DNA from: Cyanosarcina radialis HA8281-LM2
GTDB lineage: Bacteria; Cyanobacteriota; Cyanobacteriia; Cyanobacteriales; CCAP-1448
DNA: 64,000 nucleotides
Direction: 5' to 3'
Assembly: GCA_019359615.1 (NCBI GenBank)
Contig: JAHHHA010000007.1
Span: 124,001-188,000, forward strand
The notes under the pieces were generated by a model. That model saw only the letters and a list, made by a program, of their open reading frames with translations. It made no database searches and was not told where the DNA came from. Below, piece after piece: positions 16,487 to 25,215 of the stretch (its first letter is position 1; every line of letters begins with the position of its first letter). A program made the position numbers and the translations under genes.

Positions 16487-18040
16487 GTGGATGTTAGCGA
16501 ATTAGTCAAGATTTCAACTATTCTCCTGCTGGTTGCCACTGGTGTAGCCTTTCTATCTCGTCGGTTAGGAATCCCTTATGTCACTGGTTTAGTTTTGGCA
16601 GGTTTGCCGATTACCGAGCTATTGTCGCGTCGGATTGGTTTAGACCCTTCGCTGGTTTTGAATCTTTTCCTGCCAATTTTGATCTTTGAAGCTGGCATCA
16701 ATACAGATGTCAGTCGCTTGCACAGCACGTTCAAACCGATTGCCCTGCTAGCAGTTCCGGGGGCCGTGCTGGCTGGGGGTATTATTGCCGTTTTGTTAAA
16801 ACTGGGACTGGGATTGAGTTGGATTCCAGCTTTATTGGTAGGAGTAATCTTGGCCAATACCGATACGGTTTCAATGATTGCTGTTTTTAGGGAGATACCA
16901 GTACCCTCGCGGCTTTCCACCATCGTTGAAGGAGAAACTCTATTTAACGATGCGGCAGCCCTAGTGGCATTTAACCTGATTTTGCAAGTATATTCGACTG
17001 GTTCGATCGCTTTTCTAGAGGGCATCCAACAACTGCTATTTATCTCTCTAGGAGGGGGTTTTGTCGGCTTAGTTTTAGGCTATTTGAGCATACCTATATT
17101 TGCCCGTTTGGACGATCCTCTCAGCAGTCTGTTACTCACAGTTGCAGTGGCATTAGGAACTTTTCAGGTCGGTCAATTTGTCGGCGTATCCGGTGCTGTG
17201 GCTGTAGTTGTAGCTGGGCTAATTTTCGGTAATCTTGGACTTTCACCTACTACTTCTGCTTCCAGTCGCATTATTTTATTGAGTTTCTGGGAATATGCCA
17301 GTTTTGCTGCTAACACCTTTATTTTTCTCCTCATTGGTGTAGAAATAAATTTAGTAACGCTCTGGCAGACTTTGCCTGCAATTTTACTAACAGTATTGGC
17401 TTATCAAGTTGGCAGACTGCTGACGGTTTATCCGCTGCTGACAGCAGTTCGTTGGTTCGATCGCCCAATACCTCTGCGCTGGCAACATTTACTCTTTGTA
17501 GGCAACATCAAAGGTTCGCTGTCGATGGCTTTAGCATTGAGCTTACCCAATACGTTACCAGGACGAGAATTTCTCATTACTTTAGTCTTCGGCAGCGTCT
17601 TAGTATCATTAGTCGGACAGGGTTTGAGCCTGCCTTGGCTAGTAAAACGCTTAAAATTATCTAAGTTTTCAGAGACTCAGCAACAGGTTGAAGAATTGCA
17701 AGCTCAACTAATGACAGCTAAAGCAGCGCAGGATGAATTAGATAGTCTGTTGAGATCGGGAGTATTACCAAAATCTATCTATGAAGAAATGCGATCGAGC
17801 TATCAAGTTCGAGTGGTTGGGGCAGAAAAAGCACTGCGAGACTTGTATAATCGTCGCCTTGATGAGTTCGATCCCCAAAGTGGTAACTCAAGCAAATTAA
17901 ATGTTATTCGTCGCCGTTTGCTGCTAGCAGAAAAAGGAGTCCTCAACGAAGCCATGCGCAAGCGAATTCTTTCCGAAGAAATCGTCCGCCAACGCATACA
18001 ATCGCTCGATCGACAACTACTAGAACTTAACGATGATTGA
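16487..18040 (+). CDS. CPA1-family Na+/H+ antiporter, NhaP-type
   Basis: The 517-residue membrane protein has about 12 spans in residues 5-410. The signature region VILANTDTVSMIAVFREIPV and EGETLFNDAAALVAFNLI contains the conserved Asp and Asn-Asp pair that bind the cation and proton in CPA1 exchangers. A cytoplasmic tail of about 115 residues (from SETQQQVEELQAQLMTAKAA) is predicted to be coiled coil and may be regulatory. Translation begins with GTG at 16487. The family exchanges Na+ (or K+) for H+ and helps with salt and pH balance; ion choice is not predictable. Confidence 0.9.
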   Translation: MDVSELVKISTILLLVATGVAFLSRRLGIPYVTGLVLAGLPITELLSRRIGLDPSLVLNLFLPILIFEAGINTDVSRLHSTFKPIALLAVPGAVLAGGIIAVLLKLGLGLSWIPALLVGVILANTDTVSMIAVFREIPVPSRLSTIVEGETLFNDAAALVAFNLILQVYSTGSIAFLEGIQQLLFISLGGGFVGLVLGYLSIPIFARLDDPLSSLLLTVAVALGTFQVGQFVGVSGAVAVVVAGLIFGNLGLSPTTSASSRIILLSFWEYASFAANTFIFLLIGVEINLVTLWQTLPAILLTVLAYQVGRLLTVYPLLTAVRWFDRPIPLRWQHLLFVGNIKGSLSMALALSLPNTLPGREFLITLVFGSVLVSLVGQGLSLPWLVKRLKLSKFSETQQQVEELQAQLMTAKAAQDELDSLLRSGVLPKSIYEEMRSSYQVRVVGAEKALRDLYNRRLDEFDPQSGNSSKLNVIRRRLLLAEKGVLNEAMRKRILSEEIVRQRIQSLDRQLLELNDD

Positions 18041-18134
18041 TGCCTTTGTCAGATGGCTATTTTTGCTAGCGAGCGTTTTATCCTAAATCCAGCGATCGAA
18101 ACCCTGAAACCTTTTCTCGCGCCTCTCCGTCTTG

Positions 18135-18190
18135 CTCCCTCTCCCACGGGAGAGGGCTGGGGTGAGGGCAAACCAGGTTATGCTAACCGA
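18135..18190. repeat. CTCTCCC/GGGAGAG hairpin repeat with GAGGGCAAACCAG tail
   Basis: The stem is followed by GGTGAGGGCAAACCAGGTTA and TGCTAAC. The copy at 38923-38985 shares this tail, so the repeat unit is longer than the hairpin alone. It lies between the convergent antiporter and DUF3124 genes. Confidence 0.7.
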
Positions 18191-18198
18191 ATTTGATA

Positions 18199-18741
18199 TT
18201 AATTCTTTTGGCTTTTGATTACCCTTCCAGGACTAATAAAAGAAATTCCTTGCTGAAAGTCGGTGCCGATCGTCACTGCTTCTACTATCGGCTCAGATAT
18301 TTCTGTGGATGACACCCACTCGACAATAAAATTTGCGCCCGAGCCTCCCAAATTATCATCCCTACTAACAAAAAAATCCGCAGATGCCAGGGCATCGAGT
18401 TGAATGGGATCTTCCAAGTATCGCTTAACTAATTTGCCATTGGAGTCATAGTAGCGCACAGAAGTAACAATCAAAGGCTTAGCCAGATCGGTGTTACGGA
18501 TGCTGAGCGTAGCTGCTAAATTAAAAATTTGCTGTCGATTCTGATGATATACGTGGGAATAGATAGGAACATAAATAGTTTGACCTCTTGCGATCTTAAA
18601 ATTCTTATCCAAAGTCACTTTTTTATAAGTCTGAATACTTTGAATAGGCTGAGGAGATGACGAGAGAGAACTTTCTGATGACTTACAAGAGGCCAGCAGA
18701 AGAATTGCTATTGCTAAATAAATAGGTGGATAAAGCTTCAT
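18199..18741 (-). CDS. DUF3124 lipoprotein
   Basis: The 180-residue product has a lipoprotein signal: hydrophobic LAIAILLL followed by the lipobox LASC with Cys at residue 19. The mature part, with ARGQTIYVPIYSHVYH and ATLSIRNTD and YYDSNGKLV, matches the DUF3124 family of unknown function, a mostly beta-strand periplasmic domain. It starts 5 bp after the TrkA-type gene and must be co-transcribed with it. Whether the two act together is not known. Confidence 0.82.
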   Translation of the reverse strand: MKLYPPIYLAIAILLLASCKSSESSLSSSPQPIQSIQTYKKVTLDKNFKIARGQTIYVPIYSHVYHQNRQQIFNLAATLSIRNTDLAKPLIVTSVRYYDSNGKLVKRYLEDPIQLDALASADFFVSRDDNLGGSGANFIVEWVSSTEISEPIVEAVTIGTDFQQGISFISPGRVIKSQKN

Positions 18742-18746
18742 TCAAA

Positions 18747-19424
18747 CTATTTACAGCCTTCAATAAAATCAATAACCTGATGTAAAGAAACTGGCTTAGT
18801 CGCAATCAATACAGTCGAACCAGGTTCTAATACCGTACTACCATTAGGAACCATCAAATCCTTATGAGGGTGAGGTTGATAGCCAATAATTAAAGAGCCA
18901 GCCGGAAACCGAGGATTTCGAGCAATTTCGGCAACACTGCGATTAGCTGCATAACAACTGTTGGGAATAGAAAGTTTTAAAACTTCAATTTGCCCCCGAT
19001 CGAAGTGCATCATCGATTCTACTTGCGGATACTCGATCGCGTTTACCATAGTGGAAACTGCTAGATCGATGGTACTAATGACGTGGTTAGCTCCTGCCAA
19101 ACGAAGTGGTTCGGCAAAATCAGCATGGCGCATCCGCGAGAGAATATGGCCGACACCATAGTGTTTAGCCAGAGTGACCATGGCTAAATTTAAGGCATCA
19201 TTTCTGAGAACGGCTGCTAAAGCATCGGCTTTCCGAACCCCAGCTTCTAATAGCACTTCTGTACTGACCGCACTGCCTTCAAAAGCCATTGCTCCTACTT
19301 GTTCGCGGGCATAGCGACAAGCGGTAGGGTCAATATCGATGATGGCAACAGTATGTCCTAGTTCTAGCAATTTTTGAGCCAAAGAAAGCCCGACTAAGCC
19401 TGCTCCGCCAACTAGCACGTACAT
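18747..19424 (-). CDS. TrkA-family K+ transport regulatory protein
   Basis: The 225-residue protein has a Rossmann NAD-binding domain of the TrkA-N/RCK type: GGAGLVGLSLAQKLLELGH at residues 6-24, followed by VAIIDIDP with the acidic residue that binds the nucleotide ribose. The second half (from about residue 145) resembles a TrkA-C domain. Such proteins gate Trk or Ktr potassium transporters in response to NAD(H) or ATP. No channel subunit is adjacent; the downstream partner is the DUF3124 lipoprotein. Confidence 0.88.
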   Translation of the reverse strand: MYVLVGGAGLVGLSLAQKLLELGHTVAIIDIDPTACRYAREQVGAMAFEGSAVSTEVLLEAGVRKADALAAVLRNDALNLAMVTLAKHYGVGHILSRMRHADFAEPLRLAGANHVISTIDLAVSTMVNAIEYPQVESMMHFDRGQIEVLKLSIPNSCYAANRSVAEIARNPRFPAGSLIIGYQPHPHKDLMVPNGSTVLEPGSTVLIATKPVSLHQVIDFIEGCK

Positions 19425-19451
19425 AGCTGCTCCTGCGAGTGCCTAAATTAC

Positions 19452-19515
19452 GACCAAAACAATTGTCAATTCGCAATTCGCAATTCGCAATTGTTAATTG
19501 CAAATTCGTTTGACA
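19452..19515. repeat. Period-7 CAATTCG tandem array
   Basis: The 7-base word CAATTCG is repeated with drift and includes the palindrome CAATTGTTAATTG. It lies upstream of the TrkA-type gene. A shorter array of the same word is at about 26949-26981. Confidence 0.7.
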
Positions 19516-19551
19516 ATTCAACAAAACTTTGTTTTTAAAGTGTTTGGGATG

Positions 19552-19617
19552 TCAGTAGCGATCGCTATAATCTTCCGATGCCAACAATTCTTTAACTGAT
19601 TTAGGAGTAATGCTCAT
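19552..19617 (-). pseudogene. Remnant of an NblB-type gene, first 21 codons
   Basis: ATG at 19617 opens a 21-residue frame, MSITPKSVKELLASEDYSDR followed by Y and TGA. It matches the first 20 residues of the NblB-like protein at 15740 (MNITPESVKELLASPDFSDR) at 16 positions, then stops. It starts 4 bases after the stop of the coiled-coil gene. It looks like the stump of a deleted paralogue; translation of a 21-residue peptide is possible but unproven. Confidence 0.65.
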
Positions 19618-19621
19618 TTTA

Positions 19622-19996
19622 TTAGTTCAATCCTTGGCGCAACTCTTCGATGAGGTCGCGGATAGCATTTTGGTTGCTTTGGGCTACTACAGCCGCCGCC
19701 TCAGCAGCTTGGGCAGCCCGTTGAGCGGTATCAACTACTCGGCTGACAGTTTGGGATAGGGAAGATATCGCCCTGGCTTGCTCGGTAAAGGCACCCGTTA
19801 ACCGTTCGACGGTCAACCGCTGGCGCTCGGAGTTTTCCGCCAGTCGATCGATTGCCTGCCACTGGCGCTCGGAGTTTTCCGCCAGTCGATCGACGGTTTC
19901 GGCTTGTCGAGCCAGGTTGTTGGCTTGTTGTTGGGAAACCTGCACCAGTTGAGCTAGTTGGGTTTTGATATCTCCGAGTTCTTGTTCGACAGCCAT
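19622..19996 (-). CDS. Coiled-coil protein of unknown function
   Basis: The 124-residue protein is almost wholly helical, with heptad spacing from residue 5 to 115. It contains a repeated 17-residue unit built on DRLAENSERQ, encoded by a nearly exact DNA duplication at about 19800-19895. There is no membrane span. It resembles short cyanobacterial coiled-coil proteins that precede NblB-like or other genes, with no assigned role. It follows leuA by 33 bp on the same strand and may be read through from it. Confidence 0.6.
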   Translation of the reverse strand: MAVEQELGDIKTQLAQLVQVSQQQANNLARQAETVDRLAENSERQWQAIDRLAENSERQRLTVERLTGAFTEQARAISSLSQTVSRVVDTAQRAAQAAEAAAVVAQSNQNAIRDLIEELRQGLN

Positions 19997-20029
19997 GTTA
20001 AGAAAGTTCCAGAAGAATTTATCTTTGTT

Positions 20030-21640
20030 TTACACTATTTGGGCTGTCAGAGGCGATCGCTTTTCTTGATTTTGCAAGGCAGCATAGAGACAGTTGAGGG
20101 CGTTGATATAAGCTTGAGCCGAAGCGACAATAATATCGGTATTGGCGGCTTGACCGGAATACACTTGATCCTCGTGCTGCACTTTAATTTTAACTTTACC
20201 TATAGCGTCGATGCCTTCCGTCACCGATTGCACGGAAAACTCGATTAACTCGTTGGGTACGTTCACCACGCGGTTAATCGCTCGGTAAATCGCATCAACC
20301 GGACCGGTACCGATAGCAGCATCGGTCAGTTCTTCTCCAGCGGGAGTTCTCAACGTGACGGTAGCCGTAGGACGAGCGTTACTACCGCAGGATACTTGTA
20401 CCAATTCCAAAGCAAAGAGTTGGGGAATTGCTTGGATTTCATCGTTAACGATCGCAAATAAATCCCAGTCGGAAATTTCTTTTTTCTTATCAGCCAACTC
20501 TTTGAACTTGACGAACACTTTATTTAAGTCAGTTTCCGACAGTTCCAGTCCTAATTCTTGCAGGCGAGTTCCTAACGCATTGCGGCCGGAGTGTTTGCCC
20601 AGAACGATCTGATTCTCGGTCAAGCCAATAGACTCGGCATCCATGATTTCATAGGTGAGCTTGTTTTTCAGCACCCCATCTTGATGAATTCCAGACTCGT
20701 GAGCAAAAGCGTTGGCCCCAACGATCGCTTTGTTGCGCTGAACCATCATTCCGGTCAAGCTGGAAACTAATCGTGAAGTTTTATAAATCTGGTGGCTATC
20801 GATCTTAGTTAGTGGTTCTTCGGAATCAACGGCGCGTCCCAGGTAAGGGTTGAAATACTGCCTTCTGACATATAGGGCCATAACCAGTTCTTCCAAAGCC
20901 GCATTCCCAGCCCGTTCGCCAATGCCGTTAATCGTGCATTCTAACTGCCTAGCACCGTTTTTCACGGCTTCTAGGAAGTTTGCTACTGCCAAGCCCAAAT
21001 CGTTGTGACCGTGAACCGAAATAATGGCTTTATCGATGTTAGGAACGTTATCTTTAATCCCTTTAATCAGCGCCCCAAATTCACTGGGAGTAGTGTAACC
21101 CACCGTATCGGGAATATTAACCGTGGTCGCTCCAGCCGCGATCGCTTTTTCTAGCACCTGATATAAAAATTCTGGATCGCTGCGTCCGGCATCTTCCGGG
21201 GAAAATTCCACATCATCAACGAAGGACTTAGCATAAGAAACCATTTCTTCGGCAATGGCGATAACTTCCGATCGCGATTTTTTCAGCTTGTACTTCAGGT
21301 GAATATCGGAAGTCGCGATGAAGGTATGAATTCTGCTTTTAGCCGCTGGTTTGATGGCTTCAGCCGCCGTTTTAATATCTTCTTTTCTGGTTCTAGCCAA
21401 ACTACAGATAATCGGGCCGTCTGGGGTTCCTACTTCTCTGGCGATCTTGTTAACAGCTTCAAAATCTCCCGCGCTGGCAAAAGCAAATCCAGATTCGATG
21501 ACATCTACTCCCAATCGGGCCAGTTGCCTAGCGATGAGCAGTTTTTCTTCTACATTTAAAGTCGCTCCGGGGCATTGTTCGCCATCTCGCAGTGTCGTGT
21601 CAAAGATAATAATTCGGTCCGATCGGGTGGATGCGTTCAT
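20030..21640 (-). CDS. leuA: 2-isopropylmalate synthase
   Basis: LeuA condenses acetyl-CoA with 2-oxoisovalerate, the first step of leucine synthesis. The 536-residue product has the TIM barrel opening [13 protein letters not shown] at residues 13-25, the metal-binding HGHND motif near residue 209, [10 protein letters not shown], and [11 protein letters not shown]. The C-terminal regulatory domain that binds leucine is present (from about residue 395, with [13 protein letters not shown] and [12 protein letters not shown]), so feedback inhibition is expected. The length is that of a complete cyanobacterial LeuA. Confidence 0.97.
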   Translation of the reverse strand: MNASTRSDRIIIFDTTLRDGEQCPGATLNVEEKLLIARQLARLGVDVIESGFAFASAGDFEAVNKIAREVGTPDGPIICSLARTRKEDIKTAAEAIKPAAKSRIHTFIATSDIHLKYKLKKSRSEVIAIAEEMVSYAKSFVDDVEFSPEDAGRSDPEFLYQVLEKAIAAGATTVNIPDTVGYTTPSEFGALIKGIKDNVPNIDKAIISVHGHNDLGLAVANFLEAVKNGARQLECTINGIGERAGNAALEELVMALYVRRQYFNPYLGRAVDSEEPLTKIDSHQIYKTSRLVSSLTGMMVQRNKAIVGANAFAHESGIHQDGVLKNKLTYEIMDAESIGLTENQIVLGKHSGRNALGTRLQELGLELSETDLNKVFVKFKELADKKKEISDWDLFAIVNDEIQAIPQLFALELVQVSCGSNARPTATVTLRTPAGEELTDAAIGTGPVDAIYRAINRVVNVPNELIEFSVQSVTEGIDAIGKVKIKVQHEDQVYSGQAANTDIIVASAQAYINALNCLYAALQNQEKRSPLTAQIV

Positions 21641-21673
21641 ATCGTGATTCCTTGATTAACTTTTTGAACTCCT

Positions 21674-21701
21674 GTACAGACGTTGCATGCAACGTCTCTA
21701 C
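21674..21701. repeat. GTACAGACGTTGCA palindrome, copy 1
   Basis: A 28-base near-perfect inverted repeat, GTACAGACGTTGCA against TGCAACGTCTCTAC, touches the stop codon of the LabA-like gene at 21701 and sits just upstream of leuA. Related palindromes lie at 40986-41026 and 51177-51204. Confidence 0.75.
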
Positions 21702-22219
21702 TAACTATCAACTTTTTCAATATAATCGCGAATATCATTGAGATCGATGTAACGATCGGTAGCATTTCGTAACTCTCTGGCAATCATTCCTTCGGTCGAT
21801 ACCACTGTAATGTGAGTATTTTTTGAACGTAAGAGTTCGATCGCCCGTTCAAAATCGCCATCGCCGCTAAAAAGTATCACTTGATTGTACTGTTCGACCG
21901 TATTAAACATATCTACTACTATTTCTATATCTAAATTAGCTTTTTGAGAATAGCGTCCAGAAACATCATCGTAATACTCTTTTAAAATTTTGGTACGAAC
22001 CGTATATCCCAAACTAATTAAAGCATCTCGAAACCCTCTTTGATCTTGTGGATCTTTTAACCCAGTGTACCAGAAAGCGTTGACTAACTTGACACTGGGG
22101 TCGTTAGTGAAATATGCCAAAACCCTTCGAGGATCGAAAAACCAACCATTCTTTTGTTGAGCGTAGAACATATTATTTCCGTCTACAAAAATAGACAGAC
22201 GAGTAAGAGAACAGCACAT
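21701..22219 (-). CDS. NYN-domain protein, LabA-like
   Basis: The 172-residue protein belongs to the NYN/PIN-like nuclease family (DUF88). It has the acidic site residues: FVDGNNMFY at residues 11-19, DIEIVVDMF near residue 100 and LFSGDGDFERAIELL near residue 117, the Asp triad typical of the fold. In Synechococcus the homologue LabA modulates clock-controlled gene expression downstream of KaiC. The likeness is high along the whole length; a circadian role here is inferred. It is a single gene upstream of leuA on the same strand. Confidence 0.85.
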   Translation of the reverse strand: MCCSLTRLSIFVDGNNMFYAQQKNGWFFDPRRVLAYFTNDPSVKLVNAFWYTGLKDPQDQRGFRDALISLGYTVRTKILKEYYDDVSGRYSQKANLDIEIVVDMFNTVEQYNQVILFSGDGDFERAIELLRSKNTHITVVSTEGMIARELRNATDRYIDLNDIRDYIEKVDS

Positions 22220-23316
22220 AATAAATTAACCTATACGATTTAACAGATCGAGAAATATAAACCTCTATGCTAGCAATTTGCCCAAACGATGTAATAGAAG
22301 TTAGCCAGAAATAATTCTTGGAGATGACGAGTTTCAAATATAGCGGTTATGGATGGCGTGCACTACAGTTTTGACCTTGCCCTAAACCTCTCTCCTTATA
22401 CGAAGAGAAGCTTTTAATTTCACTCGCCTTACCTAACCCCTGCTTGGTGCAAGCTGCTCGGCGAGGAAACCTCGCCGCGATTGCATCCGCTTTATAAGAG
22501 GGGAAGGGATCTAGAAGGGCTGGAGGGTTAGACTTATATTGCACTGAATGGCAAACTGCTATAGCCAACAGCAAGGAACTACAGACTCCAATTGAATTGA
22601 AATGCCCCTGGGGAAGCACAAACTAACTGTTATGGGCGTAGCACAGCTACATCTATATCACCATCTGGACAGTTTGGCCATCTACAATTAGGAGAAAATT
22701 GCGATCCCCAACTAATGGATTTTGCTGGTGTAGCTGCTGAGCAGGAGCTATTTTTGTATTCTGTATTCTTCTTGGATATCGATCTAAGCTAAGTAGCCAT
22801 GCAAAATAAATTGCTTAGTTCGGACTGAGTAAAGTAAGTGTGGTTTTAGCAACATGTGTAATTAATGAAAGCTTACGGACTTATTTAGATAGTAACCTTC
22901 TGGTTTCCCCGGCTTTGGGCAAGCCGTATTTTTACCCAATTTGCTACCAGACCTCAGATGAGAATCTAGCAACCGAAAAATAGGGAGATCGCCAGCAAAT
23001 GCCTAAAGGGGTATATTTCAACTTTACTATTGAAATGCGATTCTGTGTTGACTCGATCGATGTCAGCTAGGGCGAGGGGAGAGTGAGGCGAGGAAGAGTG
23101 AGAGAAAGGAAGAGAAAAACTGCCGATCGCCATTATGGTGGCAAACTGGCAGAGCAAAAATCGGTCGCGATCGCTCTTTTGTTACTCTGGTAAAATAATA
23201 TTTGCAAGAATACAGAAGTTCAGGAGTTCAGGAGTTCAGAATATCAAGACGTGCTATGGAGTGTCTTTACAAAAGTTGAAGAGAATCCCGAACTCTTAGC
23301 CTTCCTACCGAAATAA
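22220..23316. other. 1.1-kb gene-poor gap
   Basis: No complete gene is seen. At 22380-22520 there are CTCTCC-rich words and a CGGCGAGGAAACCTCGCCG hairpin (about 22460-22478). At 22601-22792 an open frame without a start codon looks like decayed coding sequence (separate entry). The rest, to the 8-base array at 23216-23245, is AT-rich and has no feature I can name. A small RNA cannot be excluded. Confidence 0.5.
22601..22792 (+). pseudogene. Possible gene fragment without a start codon
   Basis: Between two stop codons one frame reads 63 residues that look protein-like, including GRSTATSISPSGQFGHLQLG, CDPQLMDFAGVAAEQELFLY and SVFFLDIDLS. There is no ATG or GTG at a useful place, nor a ribosome-binding site. 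It may be the tail of a lost gene. I do not recognise the family. Confidence 0.35.
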
Positions 23317-24141
23317 CTAAATCGAATACGAACACCAATCGCTCCAACTGCCAGCATAGAGCTTGCCCGGATCGCTCCCAGCTACGGCCAAAGACAGAAG
23401 ATTGACGCAGGCGGTGACACCAGAACCGCAGTAGACAATAATCTCCTCAGCCGCTTCGATATCTGACCATCTCTGACGCTGTAGCTCTGGAGAAAGCAAA
23501 AGACCTTGCGAGTTAGAAACTTCCTGCCAGGGATAATTAATCGCACCAGGAATATGTCCGGCAATGGGGTCGATAGGCTCGGTTTTGCCCAAGTAGCGAT
23601 CGCTCTCTCGCGAATCCACCAAGGCGACATCGGGCAAGCCTTTCCTAGCTTTGACCGTATCGATATCGACAACCCAATCGGCTCTGACCTGGGGAATGAA
23701 TTTACCAACTTTAGGAGTTGGCAGTTCGTCAGTCACTCTGTAGCCACCAGCTTGCCAAGCAGACCAACCGCCATCTAACACCGCGACGCGATCGTGTCCC
23801 AAATAGCGCAGCAGCCACCACAAACGGGCGGCAAAGGCAAACCGAGAATCATCGTAGGCGACGACTAGGGTTTCTGAAGAGTTGACCCCGATAGCAGCTA
23901 ACTTGTCTGCTAACACTTGAATATCGGGCAAAGGATGGCGACCGCCGTGACGCTCCTGCGGACTAGAAAGATCGAGATTGAGATCGAGATAGTAAGCTCC
24001 AAGAATGTGACTGGTTTGATATTGCTGTCGTCCTAATGCGGGGTCGGAAAGAGAAAAACGACAATCGACGATCGCGATTTGCCGATCGTCAAGGCGGGCG
24101 GCTAACCATTGGGCAGAAACTACAAAATCGGTATCGGTCAT
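23317..24141 (-). CDS. sseA: 3-mercaptopyruvate/thiosulfate sulfurtransferase
   Basis: The 274-residue enzyme has two rhodanese domains. The first (residues 8-130) is inactive, ending GGWSAW. The second carries the catalytic Cys in the loop CGSGVTAC near residue 240. A CGSGVT loop is typical of mercaptopyruvate sulfurtransferases, whereas thiosulfate-specific enzymes usually have CRKGVT, so 3-mercaptopyruvate is the more likely sulfur donor. It is cytosolic and a single gene. Upstream is a long array of GGGGTGAT repeats. Confidence 0.9.
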   Translation of the reverse strand: MTDTDFVVSAQWLAARLDDRQIAIVDCRFSLSDPALGRQQYQTSHILGAYYLDLNLDLSSPQERHGGRHPLPDIQVLADKLAAIGVNSSETLVVAYDDSRFAFAARLWWLLRYLGHDRVAVLDGGWSAWQAGGYRVTDELPTPKVGKFIPQVRADWVVDIDTVKARKGLPDVALVDSRESDRYLGKTEPIDPIAGHIPGAINYPWQEVSNSQGLLLSPELQRQRWSDIEAAEEIIVYCGSGVTACVNLLSLAVAGSDPGKLYAGSWSDWCSYSI

Positions 24142-24145
24142 GAGG

Positions 24146-24300
24146 GAGATGGGGTGATGGGGTGATGGGGTGATGGGGTGATGGGGTGATGGGGTGATGG
24201 GGAGACAAGGGGCAGAGTAAAAAACTAACTACTGACTTCTAAACTTCTGAACTTCTAAACTTCTGAACTTCTAAACTTCTGAACTTCTGAACTTCTGATA
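24146..24300. repeat. Two adjacent period-8 tandem arrays
   Basis: The first (24146-24204) is about seven copies of GGGGTGAT. The second (24236-24300) is about eight copies of CTTCTGAA/CTTCTAAA. They fill the 196-bp divergent spacer between the sulfurtransferase and 6-phosphogluconolactonase genes, so both promoters must be in or beside them. Confidence 0.85.
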
Positions 24301-24337
24301 TCCTATTGTCTGGCCAGTAGGGTTTTATAATGAAGGA

Positions 24338-25087
24338 ATGCAAAAAAATGTAGAAGTATTGCCGGATGGGAAGGCGTTGACCGATCGATCGCTTGCCCTC
24401 ATCCTGGAAAAAATTCCAGGGGCTATCCAACAGCGAGGCCAGTTTACCATTGCCCTATCTGGGGGCAACACTCCTAAGCCTCTCTACGAAGCTATTGCTG
24501 CCCAAGAGCTACCGTGGGAGCAAATCCACGTTTTTTGGGGCGACGAGCGTTACGTGCCCCCACAGCATCCAGATAGCAATCAAAAAATGGCTCGCGAGGC
24601 TTGGCTCGATCGAGTCAACATTCCTGCTGCTAACATTCACCCTATGCCCACCGCTCCAGCAGATCCAGCCACCGCCGCTAAAATCCACGAAACCGAACTG
24701 CGAGAGTTCTTTAATGTCTCAGGCGAAGAATTTCCCGTGTTAGATGTTATATTGCTGGGAATAGGAGATGACGGACATACTGCGTCCTTATTTCCCCATA
24801 CGGATGCCCTGCAAGTAGGCGCAAGCAAAACTTCTGCCGGGGAAGTTCCCTTGGTGGTAGTTGGTAATAAAGATGGTCAGCCCAGACTAACTTTTACGGC
24901 TCCACTGATTAACCATGCCCGTTGTGTCATATTTATTGTTGCTGGTGCTAACAAACAACCTGCTTTAGCTCAGATCTTTGCGGCTAATGGCGATCCTCTG
25001 ACTTATCCGGCTAGGCTGATTCAGCCAGAAGGAGAGCTTTGGTGGCTGCTAGATCGATCGGCAGGTGAAAATCTAATTAGTCATTAG
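24338..25087 (+). CDS. pgl: 6-phosphogluconolactonase
   Basis: Pgl hydrolyses 6-phosphogluconolactone in the oxidative pentose phosphate pathway, which gives NADPH in the dark in cyanobacteria. The 249-residue protein has the NagB/Pgl fold: ALSGGNTPKPLYEAI near residue 39, WGDERYVPPQHPDSN near residue 67 and LLGIGDDGHTASLFP near residue 138. No other pathway gene is beside it. Confidence 0.94.
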   Translation: MQKNVEVLPDGKALTDRSLALILEKIPGAIQQRGQFTIALSGGNTPKPLYEAIAAQELPWEQIHVFWGDERYVPPQHPDSNQKMAREAWLDRVNIPAANIHPMPTAPADPATAAKIHETELREFFNVSGEEFPVLDVILLGIGDDGHTASLFPHTDALQVGASKTSAGEVPLVVVGNKDGQPRLTFTAPLINHARCVIFIVAGANKQPALAQIFAANGDPLTYPARLIQPEGELWWLLDRSAGENLISH

Positions 25088-25094
25088 TCATCGA

Positions 25095-25196
25095 TCGTCA
25101 GTCATGACTCAGAGGTTAGTGGTATGACAAAAAATACATAGCAACAACTGACACCTGATACTTGACAACTGACAACTGACATCTGACATCTGAGAA
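25095..25196. repeat. Period-7 CTGACAA/CTGACAT array
   Basis: Repeated 7-base words occupy the spacer before the FHA gene, which has its own GGAG ribosome-binding site at about 25205. Confidence 0.7.
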
Positions 25197-25215
25197 ATGA
25201 TATAAGGAGTTTTTT

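Noticed and set aside
22347-22619. A 90-codon minus-strand frame in the gene-poor gap
   Set aside because: It lacks a ribosome-binding site and family likeness, and it crosses CTCTCC-type repeat words.
24146-24204. Possible CRISPR-like array at the GGGGTGAT repeats
   Set aside because: The units are 8 bases without unique spacers, so this is a simple tandem repeat. No CRISPR array was seen anywhere in the window.
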